NCBI GenBank assembly: GCA_002842495.1
Contig: PHDB01000026.1
Span: 1 to 45,803 of the forward strand
Source: Bacteroidetes bacterium HGW-Bacteroidetes-6
GTDB taxonomy: Bacteria; Bacteroidota; Bacteroidia; Bacteroidales; DTU049
DNA: 45,803 nucleotides
Reading direction: 5' to 3'
The notes below the pieces were generated by a model, which was given only the letters and a program-made list of their open reading frames with translations, did not search any database and had not been told where the DNA came from. The position numbers and the translations under genes were made by a program. Below, in pieces: positions 1-9,009 of the stretch; the stretch's first letter is position 1; each line of letters opens with the position of its first letter.

Positions 1-674
1 TTCCCGATGAATTTTCTAAAGCTTTTATTATCAATATCCAGTTTGGTGCTATTTTGGCTGTTGTTGTAATGTATATAAAACGTTTCTTTCAGTCAATAGA
101 CTTTTATCTAAAACTGATTGTGGCTTGTGTACCACTGGTGATTGCCTTTTTACTCGAAGCTGTTATTGATCAAATGCTTGAAAGTGTTCTGGTTGTTGCT
201 GTTGCATTGTTAGTCGGAGGAATAGTCCTTGTATTTGTCGATAAATGGTTCCCTAATCAAAGTGATTCTGCCAAAAAGTTTTCGTACAAAAATTCATTTA
301 TAATAGGCCTTTTTCAGATAGTCGCTATTATCCCGGGTGTAAGCCGGTCCGCTGCAACCATCATTGGAGGGATGACTCAGGGTTTGAATCGTAAACAAGC
401 AGCTGAATTCAGTTTTTTTCTTGCAGTTCCTACTATTTTAGGCGCTTCGATGTACAAACTATATAAAAACAGCGATATTTTGGGTTCAGTTGATAATATT
501 CAATTGCTCGCTTTTGGAAATGTTGTGGCATTTGTAGTTGCCCTGCTTGCCATTAAGGGATTTATAGCTTTTCTGACCCGTTATGGTTTTCGCGTATTCG
601 GTTGGTATCGGATAATTCTCGGCGGAATTATTATAATTCTTCTTTTGTCTGGTATTGAACTTAGTGTTGTTTAA
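1..674 (+). CDS. uppP: Undecaprenyl-diphosphatase UppP (BacA family), 5'-truncated
   Basis: This integral membrane phosphatase converts undecaprenyl pyrophosphate to undecaprenyl phosphate, recycling the lipid carrier for peptidoglycan and surface glycans. The frame is open from the first bases of the window, so the true start and the N-terminal glutamate-rich active-site motif lie outside. Visible are the [10 protein letters not shown] stretch typical of the family's early membrane region and the second active-site signature PGVSRSAAT (around base 340), followed by several hydrophobic helices. The internal TTG at 54 is not the start, because family similarity continues upstream of it. The stop is 2 bases before truB, so the two are probably co-transcribed. 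Family assignment is near certain; only the N-terminus is missing. Confidence 0.95.
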   Translation, partial: PDEFSKAFIINIQFGAILAVVVMYIKRFFQSIDFYLKLIVACVPLVIAFLLEAVIDQMLESVLVVAVALLVGGIVLVFVDKWFPNQSDSAKKFSYKNSFIIGLFQIVAIIPGVSRSAATIIGGMTQGLNRKQAAEFSFFLAVPTILGASMYKLYKNSDILGSVDNIQLLAFGNVVAFVVALLAIKGFIAFLTRYGFRVFGWYRIILGGIIIILLLSGIELSVV

Positions 675-676
675 GC

Positions 677-1381
677 ATGTTTGATTTTAAAGCGGGAGAA
701 ATACTTCTTCTCAATAAACCCTACACATGGACATCGTTCGATGCTGTTCGTTTGGTAAAAACAGCACTACGCAGGCAATATAACGAAAAAATTAAGGTTG
801 GGCATGCCGGAACGCTTGATCCGTTGGCAACGGGTCTGCTTATTGTTCTCACAGGCCAGAAAACCCGTGAAATGGAGTTTGTTCAATCACAGGAAAAGGA
901 ATACATCGGTACATTTGTTTTAGGAGCTACAACCGAATCGTACGATAGGGAAAAAGAAGTTAATGCCGAATATCCGATTGATCATATTACAGAAGAAGCA
1001 ATTTATAAAGTGGCTCTTGATTTTACTGGAGACATAATGCAGATTCCGCCAAGTCACAGTGCCATAAAAATAGATGGAAAGCGAGCTTACGAATATGCAC
1101 GCCAAGGCGAAGATATTAAGATTAAAACTAGGCCAGTAACAATTTATTCTTTTGAAATAACAAGGGTGGAAATTCCTGAAGTGGATTTTAGAATTGTTTG
1201 TAGTAAAGGCACATATATTCGTTCTCTTGCGCGCGATTTTGGCATTGCATTGAACTCGGGAGCTTATTTGGGTTCTCTTTGCAGAACAAGAATTGGAGAT
1301 AATAAACTGGAAGATGCAATGCATCCAAAAGAATTCACCCAACTCCTTGGAAAACTGGGGGACGAAGGATTATTAAAATAA
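677..1381 (+). CDS. truB: tRNA pseudouridine(55) synthase TruB
   Basis: It isomerises U55 in the T-loop of tRNAs to pseudouridine in the cytoplasm. The 234-aa protein opens with the typical LLLNKPYTWTSFDAV stretch and carries the catalytic motif GHAGTLDPLATG with the catalytic aspartate at about D48. Later motifs include IPPSHSAIKIDGKRAYEYAR and the RSLARDFG region. It is shorter than the E. coli enzyme (about 314 aa) and appears to lack a full C-terminal PUA domain, as is common in this phylum. The ATG start lies 2 bases after uppP, so translation is likely coupled. A strong hairpin directly follows the stop codon. Confidence 0.96.
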   Translation: MFDFKAGEILLLNKPYTWTSFDAVRLVKTALRRQYNEKIKVGHAGTLDPLATGLLIVLTGQKTREMEFVQSQEKEYIGTFVLGATTESYDREKEVNAEYPIDHITEEAIYKVALDFTGDIMQIPPSHSAIKIDGKRAYEYARQGEDIKIKTRPVTIYSFEITRVEIPEVDFRIVCSKGTYIRSLARDFGIALNSGAYLGSLCRTRIGDNKLEDAMHPKEFTQLLGKLGDEGLLK

Positions 1382-1407
1382 AAAAACCAGCTATTAAGCT
1401 GGTTTTT
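1382..1407. terminator. Bidirectional intrinsic terminator between truB and the convergent surface-protein gene
   Basis: A perfect inverted repeat has an 11-base stem (AAAAACCAGCT / AGCTGGTTTTT) around an ATTA loop. It starts one base after the truB stop and is flanked by A and T tracts. It can therefore terminate truB on the plus strand and the convergent gene ending at 1425 on the minus strand. Confidence 0.9.
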
Positions 1408-1424
1408 ATTTTATGAAAGCCGTG

Positions 1425-3995
1425 TCAATTTGCTCTTAAAATGGTTATTGTACCATGGTATTCTTCATATTCTTCATTACCAAAATTCACCTTCAGAATA
1501 TAGTAATACGTACCCGAAGCGCAATCCTCGCCATCCCAATCGTTTTGATAATTTTCGTTTTTGTAGACTATTTTCCCCCAACGGTTATAAACATGAAGAA
1601 CACTGTTGGGATAGTAGTTAAGATTGGTTACTTCAAAAACATCGTTGTGTCCGTCTGCATTTCCTGGAGTGATTACATTGGGAATTGTAAGGTCGCAAGC
1701 AATAACATTAACATTTATTGTGTCGCTAACAGCATTACATCCTGTAATTGTTACTGTATAGTTGTGCAATCCAACAGGAACATTCTCAACTGTAATGTAA
1801 GGAGCTGTTGATCCGGTTGACCATAAATAAGTATACAACGATGAGCTTTGCGAAGCGTCAATAATTCTGTATTCATGTTTACACATATCCACATCAGGGC
1901 CAAGATCTAAATCGGCTGGAGGTATAATTGTAATTACAACGGTGTCAGCATCGCTGCATAAGTTGTAATTGCCATAAGATACATTTACCCAATATGTACC
2001 CGTTGAGTTGACATCAATATTTTGACTGGTTGCGCCATTTGACCAAACGTATGTGTATCCTGGATTTTGAGCGTCAAGAGAAACAGGTCCATAAGGTACA
2101 CATTGATCAGGTCCAAGATTCACACTAGACCAGGGTACAAATATAACATCGATAGTGTCTGAGCCATAACAAGTAACATTTCCGTTGCTATTTGCAACAG
2201 TAACTGCGTATGTTCCCGACAAGTCAACAGTTGTGTTCTGAGTTACAGCTCCAGTTGACCAGAAATACTGAGTTCCACTGCCAGCATCGAGTTGAATAAC
2301 ACTTCCTTCGCAACTAATAGTATCGGGACCTAAATAAGGTTCGGGGTTGGCTAAAACATTTACAGTTAGAGTGGTGTCGTATGAACAACCATATTCATCC
2401 CAAACCGTTGCTGTGTAATTATAGGTGCCTGCAGCATTGGGAGCAACATATGCAGTACTGTCGGAAGTGCTGTAAATAAATGGTCCGGCCCAGGTGACTG
2501 AATCAATGGGAACAGTATAGGACCAGGCTCCGCTTTGCGTTTGATTGAGCAAAGTGAGCGACCACCAAAAAACATAGCCATTGTCAATGCTCCATTCGTC
2601 ACAAATCTGAATACTCCATGTTCCGTTCAATGGGCATCCAACTAATCCTGAAAGTGGATTTTGTGGTGTGATATACCCGGTGTTGTTAATTGTATCTGTT
2701 GCAGGAATTGGACTTGTTCCTGCGTCAAGATTATTAAGAAGTCCTTGCTGAGGATATACTTCAGACCAGCAATATGTCCAACCGGTGCCCGGTGGATTTG
2801 CAGCTGCACTACAGGTAGGGCTTCCATCGGATGAGTTGGCAATACCAAAATCGGATCCTCCACTGTTGTCATAGCTGTCAAGCACTACGCTCGAGCCATT
2901 GGGACAAATAATGCTAAAGCTGAGATCGCCCACAAAAGTGTGTTCCATACTCATACAGATAGAAGCGATATCCGAAGAACTTTGAATTGTTGCCCCGGGA
3001 GGAAAAGATGAGAATGTAACAGGAGTTCCATAGCAGTTTGGCAAGCAACTGGGGCCATCGGGAATAAAAGTTGTACTGTCGTACATTTCTGTGGCAATCT
3101 GAAACGAACCTGTTGGGGCAACAACAATAGTTGAAGTAGCACTTTCGCCAACAAGTAAATCGATAGTGTCGCCAACACAAATATCGGGAAGTGGTTTTAT
3201 GTCTATAATGGGATTGGCTGAAATTCTTATACGTAAATAAAGTAACATGGTATTTGTACAGCCATGACTATCTATTACAGTCAGAAAGACATCATACCCT
3301 TGTGCATTAGGGTAAAAATGATTAATAACTCTGCCGGTGTCAATGGTACCATCACCAAAATCCCAAATAAAAAGGGTTGTTGTGCTATCCTGATGGTAAA
3401 GAAGGTCGTTTTCGGGGAAAACTCCGGGACCATCACCTAATGCTGCAAAAGTAATAACATCGCCTAAACAAATATCGACATAATTACTGTCGTTGGGTAA
3501 AGGAAACATTTCGAGTGTATCAACAGCAGCATTAATCTGTTGGCATTGAGGGATACACGAAACAGACGCATTCCAGCCAGCTGAAACTGTACTGGCATTT
3601 GATTTAAATCGTATTGTCAAATTGCCTGAAACATTTGACACCGATGACTGAACAATGGTAACAGCACCCGATAAAGGATTGTTGTTGTTGTACTTACCCA
3701 GTATCGGAGAAGTAGTGGTGGGCCCATCATAGATTATCAGAGTGTCGCCTGGTTCAATATCGAACGAAGCAAAGCTTAGGCGGATATGAGTATTTGTCCC
3801 GCTTGAACTTGCAAAAGTTATCCATCTGTCCTGACTATTGGTGTAGTTAGCTCCAACACCACCATCGTCGTAAAACCAGTAGGCACAGCCATTCTGAGTG
3901 GTATTGTGGGTGGAGGCATTTAGGTTAATAACAGTTTGAGCACTCAAAAATGCTGCACCGAAAAACAAAATGAATATGGTGGTAATGATTTTCAT
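1425..3995 (-). CDS. Secreted multidomain protein: CUB, PKD, P-domain-like and type B T9SS (CHU_C) sorting domain
   Basis: An 856-aa exported protein. Signal peptide at residues 1-19 (cleavage after FLSA). A CUB-like domain spans about 35-148 (GDTLIIYDGP and a paired-cysteine end). A PKD domain is at about 195-260 (FIWDFGDGT). A proprotein-convertase P-like jelly roll covers about 325-485 (HTFVGDLSFSIICPNG, NGTWSIQICDEW). Cys-containing Ig/SprB-like repeats follow (FWSTGA, YVWSNGAT, YLWSTGST). The last ~90 residues (TIPNVITPGNADGHNDVFEV, VYNRWGKIVYKN, DWDG, GTYYYILK) match the gliding-motility-associated type B sorting domain, so T9SS export to the surface or medium is expected. The start has a good AGGAGAC ribosome site and lies 11 bases after the 139-aa gene. 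The binding target or substrate is unknown; no protease catalytic domain is visible. Confidence 0.9.
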   Translation of the reverse strand: MKIITTIFILFFGAAFLSAQTVINLNASTHNTTQNGCAYWFYDDGGVGANYTNSQDRWITFASSSGTNTHIRLSFASFDIEPGDTLIIYDGPTTTSPILGKYNNNNPLSGAVTIVQSSVSNVSGNLTIRFKSNASTVSAGWNASVSCIPQCQQINAAVDTLEMFPLPNDSNYVDICLGDVITFAALGDGPGVFPENDLLYHQDSTTTLFIWDFGDGTIDTGRVINHFYPNAQGYDVFLTVIDSHGCTNTMLLYLRIRISANPIIDIKPLPDICVGDTIDLLVGESATSTIVVAPTGSFQIATEMYDSTTFIPDGPSCLPNCYGTPVTFSSFPPGATIQSSSDIASICMSMEHTFVGDLSFSIICPNGSSVVLDSYDNSGGSDFGIANSSDGSPTCSAAANPPGTGWTYCWSEVYPQQGLLNNLDAGTSPIPATDTINNTGYITPQNPLSGLVGCPLNGTWSIQICDEWSIDNGYVFWWSLTLLNQTQSGAWSYTVPIDSVTWAGPFIYSTSDSTAYVAPNAAGTYNYTATVWDEYGCSYDTTLTVNVLANPEPYLGPDTISCEGSVIQLDAGSGTQYFWSTGAVTQNTTVDLSGTYAVTVANSNGNVTCYGSDTIDVIFVPWSSVNLGPDQCVPYGPVSLDAQNPGYTYVWSNGATSQNIDVNSTGTYWVNVSYGNYNLCSDADTVVITIIPPADLDLGPDVDMCKHEYRIIDASQSSSLYTYLWSTGSTAPYITVENVPVGLHNYTVTITGCNAVSDTINVNVIACDLTIPNVITPGNADGHNDVFEVTNLNYYPNSVLHVYNRWGKIVYKNENYQNDWDGEDCASGTYYYILKVNFGNEEYEEYHGTITILRAN

Positions 3996-4006
3996 TGAAA
4001 AGTCTC

Positions 4007-4426
4007 CTATTTCCCTGATTGAAATTTTTTGTTGATATAACTAAAAGGGTGAAGAACCAGATAAAAGCCTGTGTTTTCTATAGAATAGTAAACAGTTTTG
4101 TTTTCATCCCACTTCAATCCCAGTGGTAATATATTGAATTCGTAAGGACGCGTTGTTAATAGCTGCGCATCTGATTCCGATAACGTTAATATAGCAGCAT
4201 CCTCGATCTCGGGTCTGTTCGCAAGATAGTCCCCATTGGTAACTTCGAAGGAATGCCCAACAAAAAAATTATAATATAATATAGAGTCGGGCGAATGCTG
4301 TTGCCATTCATTAATCTTGGACTTTCCAAAAAATGACTCCACTCTTGAATCGGCTGTTGGCGCTGTTTGTGAAAATACTGAAATGATAACTGAGAAAGCG
4401 AGCAACGTTAAAAAAGATCTTTTCAT
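4007..4426 (-). CDS. Small secreted protein of unknown function
   Basis: A 139-aa protein with a clean signal peptide (MKRSFLTLLAFSVIISVFSQ, cleavage near residue 19-20) and no further membrane segment. The mature part is mixed alpha/beta with no cysteines and no motif I recognise; the C-terminal half is aromatic-rich (YYSIENTGFYLVLHPFSY). It is translated just upstream of the type B T9SS cargo gene on the same strand, with an 11-base gap, so the two are probably an operon. Location in the periplasm, outer membrane or surface cannot be decided. The coding call rests on the signal peptide and gene spacing. Confidence 0.75.
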   Translation of the reverse strand: MKRSFLTLLAFSVIISVFSQTAPTADSRVESFFGKSKINEWQQHSPDSILYYNFFVGHSFEVTNGDYLANRPEIEDAAILTLSESDAQLLTTRPYEFNILPLGLKWDENKTVYYSIENTGFYLVLHPFSYINKKFQSGK

Positions 4427-4537
4427 TGAGGGCGAATTTGTACTTCGTTAGACATGAGATGATGTTGAAAGTTTAAAGCAGAGAGGCAAAAGTAATCTGA
4501 AAATATTTTTGAGTAAAGGAGAGACAGAAATTGTTCG

Positions 4538-5497
4538 TTAAAGTTGCCTGAAGGATGACCATTTTTCGTTAGGAATTTTTGCACCAATATGGCAAATCAC
4601 TTCGGATGCAAGTTTAGTACCCATTTCTCCGCATTCAAAAGGCGTTTTCCCTGTTGCAAGGCCGTACAAAAATCCAGCGGCATACAAATCGCCGGCCCCG
4701 GTTGTATCAATTGGCACTATTCGTGTTGTCGGAATATGAACAACTTCGCCATTCATAGATACAAACGATCCGTGAGGACCTGTTTTTACAACTGCAATGT
4801 CGACTATTTTCCCCAGGTGTTTTACTGATTCTTCGGGATCCATTCCCGTAAAAGCTTTGCTTTCTTCCTCGTTGGCAAAAACAATATCAACATAGGTTGC
4901 AACTATTTCGTTCAGAAAATTAATATTTTCTTCAACAACATTGTAGCTTGCCAGGTCCAGCGAGACGAGAAGCCCTAGCTCTTTTGCTAATTCAATTGAA
5001 TGAGAAATTAATTCATAATTCTGAAGCAAATAACCTTCAATATGAAGAATATCGTACTGGCTCAAAATGTTTTTGTCAATATCACTTGCGGTTAATTCTA
5101 CGGCAGCACCCAAATACGTGGCAAATGTACGCTCTCCGTCAGGAGATACAAGAGCCAAGGCAAGCCCACTCGGCGTTTTTGAATGAATAAGATAAGTCTT
5201 AATACCAGCTTTGCGCATATCGTTTTCAAAAAAGAGTCCAATGTCATCTGTTCCTGTTTTTCCGATAAAGCCGGCTTCGATTCCTAATCGGGCCAAACCA
5301 TGAATAGTGTTTGCCGCCGAACCACCACTCGCTATGCTTTGCTTGAAATTCTTTGTCACTTCCGAGGCATTTTTCGATGTTGTACTATCAACCAATTGCA
5401 TGCTGCCTTTGGGTAATTTTAACATCTCAAGGATTTCATCCGTGTCTATTTGGGTCATCAAATCTGTTAAGGCATTGCCTATTCCGATTATTTTCAT
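4538..5497 (-). CDS. PfkB-family carbohydrate kinase, adenosine-kinase-like
   Basis: A cytoplasmic ribokinase-fold kinase of 319 aa that phosphorylates a sugar or nucleoside with ATP. The N-terminal MKIIGIGNALTDLM, the substrate-side ASGGSAANTIHGLARLG motif (about 57-73) and the PfkB signature 2 IDTTGAGDLYAAGF (about 264-275) are present, with catalytic base D270 and the anion hole in GAGD. In Bacteroidota such proteins are often annotated as adenosine kinase; substrate cannot be proved here. The frame extends upstream to a TTG at 5536, but the ATG at 5497 is preferred because family similarity begins there. The gene stands alone, divergent from tRNA-Asn. Confidence 0.9.
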   Translation of the reverse strand: MKIIGIGNALTDLMTQIDTDEILEMLKLPKGSMQLVDSTTSKNASEVTKNFKQSIASGGSAANTIHGLARLGIEAGFIGKTGTDDIGLFFENDMRKAGIKTYLIHSKTPSGLALALVSPDGERTFATYLGAAVELTASDIDKNILSQYDILHIEGYLLQNYELISHSIELAKELGLLVSLDLASYNVVEENINFLNEIVATYVDIVFANEEESKAFTGMDPEESVKHLGKIVDIAVVKTGPHGSFVSMNGEVVHIPTTRIVPIDTTGAGDLYAAGFLYGLATGKTPFECGEMGTKLASEVICHIGAKIPNEKWSSFRQL

Positions 5498-5549
5498 GAA
5501 TTTTTTTTGCAAAAATGAGAAAAAAATGCACACCAATTAAAATTTTTTC

Positions 5550-5557
5550 TATTTTTG
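5550..5557 (+). promoter_or_regulatory. -7 promoter element upstream of tRNA-Asn
   Basis: TATTTTTG matches the Bacteroidota -7 consensus TAnnTTTG and lies 25 bases before the tRNA 5' end. No convincing TTTG -33 box is seen at the usual spacing. Confidence 0.6.
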
Positions 5558-5582
5558 CACTCCCAAATCGTTGGAAATTCAT

Positions 5583-5656
5583 TCCTCCTTAGCTCAGTTG
5601 GTTAGAGCATCTGACTGTTAATCAGAGGGTCTCAGGTTCAAGTCCTGAAGGAGGAG
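5583..5656 (+). tRNA. tRNA-Asn (anticodon GTT)
   Basis: A full cloverleaf is visible. The acceptor stem is TCCTCCT / AGGAGGA with discriminator G. The D-arm contains AGCTCAGTTGGTTAGAGC. The anticodon arm is TCTGA-CTGTTAA-TCAGA with anticodon GTT. The T-arm is TCAGG-TTCAAGT-CCTGA. The CCA end is not encoded. It has its own upstream -7 element and a strong downstream terminator, so it is a single-gene transcription unit. Confidence 0.97.
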
Positions 5657-5666
5657 CAACAAAATA

Positions 5667-5706
5667 GAATGAGGATGAAACATTGTTTTCATTCTCATTT
5701 TTGTTT
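5667..5706 (+). terminator. Intrinsic terminator of tRNA-Asn
   Basis: A stem of about 14 base pairs pairs GAATGAGGATGAAA (5667-5680) with TTTCATTCTCATTT (5687-5700), with G-T wobbles, around a six-base loop. It is followed by a T-rich run. It begins 10 bases after the tRNA. Confidence 0.88.
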
Positions 5707-5763
5707 AATCGACATTTCCTAATTCTCAAAAACAAAACAAATTCAACCGTTAACTGAATTGGG

Positions 5764-5794
5764 ATTGCCTATGGTGTAAAATCGTGTATATTTG
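5764..5794 (+). promoter_or_regulatory. Promoter of the sensor kinase gene
   Basis: ATTG at 5764-5767 and TATATTTG at 5787-5794 are separated by 19 bases, a close match to the Bacteroidota TTTG-N19-TAnnTTTG promoter. It sits 20 bases before the TTG start, supporting that start. An ACCGTTAACT element (5746-5755) lies just upstream and recurs at 9752 after the response regulator gene. Confidence 0.7.
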
Positions 5795-5814
5795 TATTTC
5801 GCAAATCAACCAAA

Positions 5815-8800
5815 TTGAGAACCATTTTAAATACTGTAGTTTTATCAACATTGCTGTTGCTCCCTCTCTTTTTACAGGCTCAGCAAAGCAGTGATGTTAA
5901 ATTTGACAGCTATTCTTCAGAAATCCTGAATTATCAGCGAGGCCTTTCTCAGAATACTATTCAGTGTCTGCTTCAGGACTCTAGAGGCTTCATTTGGATT
6001 GGAACCTGGGATGGACTTAATCGGTTCGATGGGTATCAGTTTATGGTTTACAAACCAGACTATAACCGACCTAAGGGGAAAATAAGCAACGAAACTATTA
6101 ATGCATTGGTCGAGGATAAAAACGGTAATATTTGGGCTGGAACCGATAAAGGACTTAATATGTATCAGTTTAAGACCGACTCGTTTAAGACCTATTTCTA
6201 TAGTTTCTACAATATCAATAGTCTTCCGTCCGATAGTATTTCATCACTTGTTTTTGATAAATCGGGTGTCCTGTGGATTGGAACCAGCCGTGGTTTATGT
6301 AGCTACGAAGCTGAAACCGGAAAATTCACTACCTACCACTACAATACGTACAATCCCAATACTATTCCACACGACATAATTAATGATCTGATGCTGGATG
6401 AAAACAATCGGCTTTGGGTTTCAACTCCAAGAGGAATTGCGGTTATGGATGTGTCAACACGCAGAATTCATCGGGTTGGGAAGCATGACGATGATGGAAA
6501 TGGTTGTGGCTTTACTACTTGTTCAATTCAAGTTAGTCACCATATTTGGGTAGGTACAAGATGCGGGTTGTTCTATTATTCCGAAAGCAATGATAGTTTA
6601 ATACCGCTCAATTTTTCGAAATCGGCTATCAATATTCAATCTGTTTCCGCACTACTCTATTCTGAAGATGGATATGTGTGGATTGGGACCGATCAGGATG
6701 GAGTATATATATATAATGTATTGGATAGTTCCATTAAAAGCTTCTATAGCCGTTTCGATTCGCGTTACGGGCTTAGCAACAACTCTATACTCAGTTTGTT
6801 GAAAGGACGTACTGGGGAAATTTGGGTGGGCACATGGCATGGTTTGAATAAATATTCCGCGTTTGCCTATAAATTCCCACACTTCAGGATTGACGGCCCC
6901 ATGTTCGATTTTGGAAACAACCTTATTTGGTCCTTTGTAAGTTTGGATAATGGAAATTTGTTGGTTGGGACTGAAAATGGGTTGGTTGAGTTTAATGTAG
7001 AAACAAATGTCTTTTCACATTTTTCTCTAAATGAATTTGGTAGTCAGCCAGTACGATACATGACTGTGCTTGGAAATAGTGATATAATGGTTGGGACAAA
7101 CGAAGCCGGTTTGTTTGTTCTAGATCAATCTGGGCATATTAAGCATAAATATTTGGCGGGCAAATCAGATGGATTGGCTGGAAATACTATTTGGAAAATG
7201 GTTCCCGATAACAATAACCATTTGTGGATTGCAACCTACGGCGGAGTGAGCCGTCTCGATCTGGGTACAGGAGAATTTGTTAATTGGATTTCGCCCGGTT
7301 ATGCCAGTGAGAGTACAATCAGTAGTAATATTGTAAATAACATCCTTGTCGATAGAAGTGGGATTGTTTGGATAAGTACCTTTAGTGGACTGAATCGCCT
7401 TGACCCGAAAACAGGAAAAATATTTGTTTTTCGTAATCTGAGTGGCAACTCTAATAGTTTATCGAACGATCGGATTTTGTCGGTTTTCGAAGATCGAAAA
7501 GGAATATTGTGGATAGGAACAATGGGAGGCGGACTGAATAGTTATGACAGGCAATCTGGACTAATTCGGCGATATACCGCAAGTGATGGATTGCCGGATA
7601 ATGTGATTTACGATATTATCGAAGATAAAAAAGGCTTTTTGTGGCTGACTTCGAACAAAGGGCTTATACGATTCAATCCCCGATCGGGGATGTTTGTTGA
7701 TTACGATATCAATGATGGTGTTCAAAGCCATGAATTTAACCTGGGAGCCGCTTTTATGCTGGATGATGGCCGAATTGCAGTTGGAGGTATGAACGGGTTC
7801 AATTTGTTTAATCCTGAAAAGATTAAAACCAACGATCAGATTCCTGCCATTGTTATTACTGGCTTTAAAATATTTAACAAGCCTTATGGACGATATGTTG
7901 AAAATGGAGATACAATAGTCCTTGATTATGACAATAACTTTTTTTCGATTTCTTTTTCGGCGCTCGATTTTACCAATCCAAGCAAAAACCTTTATTCCTA
8001 TCGATTGAAAAATTACGATAAAGATTGGATTAAGACAGATGCCATGCGTCGTACGGCAGAGTATACCGATGTGAAACCTGGTACATATATTTTTCAGGTC
8101 AGAGGCTCAAATAGTGATGGACTTTGGAACGAAGAGGGGATTTCTTTCATTATCATTGTAGAACCTCCTTTTTATCAAACTTGGCTTTTTAGAATATTGC
8201 TTGTTGTAATAATGATAGTAATCACGTGGTTGTTTATCAGAGGAAGAATTCGCAAAGTGCGCAATCAGAACGAAGTTGCGGGCAAAATGCTCCAAATTGA
8301 AAAACAAATGTTTGATCTCGAACAGAAAGCTTTGCGTTTGCAGATGAATCCGCACTTTATTTTCAATTCATTAAACTCAATTCAAAGCTATATTTTGGCC
8401 AGTGATACCGAAAAGGCAATTAATTATCTGGCAAAATTTAGCCAACTAATGCGTCTGATTTTAACAACAAGTCGCGAAACACATATTCCCGTATCACAGG
8501 AAATAAGTCTGCTTAAATATTACATTGAACTTGAAAACATGAGGTTCAACAATAGGTTTGTCTATGAAATCATGCTCGATCAGAACATAGATACTGAGTT
8601 TATAGGGATTCCTCCAATGATTGTTCAACCGTATATTGAAAATGCAATTATTCATGGTTTGATGAACAAAAAAAGCGGACAATGTAACCTTCTTGTGCAG
8701 ATGTGGATGAAAGGTGAGTATATTTTGTGCGTTGTTGAAGATAACGGAATTGGTCGAGACAGGGCTCGCGAAATTAAGGAACAAAGCGGATTGGGTCAAA

Positions 8801-8955
8801 AATCGCAGGGAATAATTATCACGCAAGAACGGCTGGATATCCTTAATTCGCAGTTGAAAAATAAAATTTCGGTTGAAATTATTGATTTGAAGGATGGTGA
8901 TGGGAAAGCTATTGGTACAAGGGTGCGCTTGGTAATACCCTGTATTGATTTATGA
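5815..8955 (+). CDS. LytS-type sensor histidine kinase with two-component propeller (Reg_prop) and Y_Y_Y sensor domains
   Basis: A 1046-aa inner-membrane sensor. A signal peptide (about 1-22) precedes a periplasmic region with about 13-14 Reg_prop repeats (recurring FIWIGTWDGLNRF, VLWIGTSRGL, ILWIGTMGGGLNSY), consistent with two seven-bladed propellers. A Y_Y_Y domain follows (about 690-780; YSYRLKNYDKDWI, PGTYIFQVRGSNSDG), then one transmembrane helix (about 786-806) and a short coiled linker. The kinase core is of the His_kinase/LytS class: phospho-acceptor H847 in LQMNPHFIFNSLNSIQSYIL, N-box N943 in QPYIENAIIHG, and a G-box DNGIGRDRA. The start is a TTG placed just after a good promoter and directly before the signal peptide. 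It probably phosphorylates the LytTR regulator encoded next. The ligand is unknown. Confidence 0.94.
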   Translation: MRTILNTVVLSTLLLLPLFLQAQQSSDVKFDSYSSEILNYQRGLSQNTIQCLLQDSRGFIWIGTWDGLNRFDGYQFMVYKPDYNRPKGKISNETINALVEDKNGNIWAGTDKGLNMYQFKTDSFKTYFYSFYNINSLPSDSISSLVFDKSGVLWIGTSRGLCSYEAETGKFTTYHYNTYNPNTIPHDIINDLMLDENNRLWVSTPRGIAVMDVSTRRIHRVGKHDDDGNGCGFTTCSIQVSHHIWVGTRCGLFYYSESNDSLIPLNFSKSAINIQSVSALLYSEDGYVWIGTDQDGVYIYNVLDSSIKSFYSRFDSRYGLSNNSILSLLKGRTGEIWVGTWHGLNKYSAFAYKFPHFRIDGPMFDFGNNLIWSFVSLDNGNLLVGTENGLVEFNVETNVFSHFSLNEFGSQPVRYMTVLGNSDIMVGTNEAGLFVLDQSGHIKHKYLAGKSDGLAGNTIWKMVPDNNNHLWIATYGGVSRLDLGTGEFVNWISPGYASESTISSNIVNNILVDRSGIVWISTFSGLNRLDPKTGKIFVFRNLSGNSNSLSNDRILSVFEDRKGILWIGTMGGGLNSYDRQSGLIRRYTASDGLPDNVIYDIIEDKKGFLWLTSNKGLIRFNPRSGMFVDYDINDGVQSHEFNLGAAFMLDDGRIAVGGMNGFNLFNPEKIKTNDQIPAIVITGFKIFNKPYGRYVENGDTIVLDYDNNFFSISFSALDFTNPSKNLYSYRLKNYDKDWIKTDAMRRTAEYTDVKPGTYIFQVRGSNSDGLWNEEGISFIIIVEPPFYQTWLFRILLVVIMIVITWLFIRGRIRKVRNQNEVAGKMLQIEKQMFDLEQKALRLQMNPHFIFNSLNSIQSYILASDTEKAINYLAKFSQLMRLILTTSRETHIPVSQEISLLKYYIELENMRFNNRFVYEIMLDQNIDTEFIGIPPMIVQPYIENAIIHGLMNKKSGQCNLLVQMWMKGEYILCVVEDNGIGRDRAREIKEQSGLGQKSQGIIITQERLDILNSQLKNKISVEIIDLKDGDGKAIGTRVRLVIPCIDL

Positions 8956-8960
8956 TTTGG

Positions 8961-8993
8961 GTTGAACCGAATAAAAAAAAACTTGTATTTTTG
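8961..8993 (+). promoter_or_regulatory. Candidate promoter of the LytTR response regulator gene
   Basis: TATTTTTG (8986-8993) matches TAnnTTTG and is preceded by GTTG (8961-8964) with a 21-base spacer. It lies in the 54-base gap after the kinase gene, so the regulator may be expressed partly independently. Confidence 0.45.
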
Positions 8994-9009
8994 AAAACAA
9001 ATTGAAATC

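Noticed and set aside
920..1342. 140-codon minus-strand frame inside truB
   Set aside because: Shadow of truB in the opposite strand; no recognisable protein and no promoter.
4538..5536. Longer start (TTG 5536) for the PfkB-family kinase
   Set aside because: The extra residues are not part of the fold, and the family N-terminus begins at ATG 5497.
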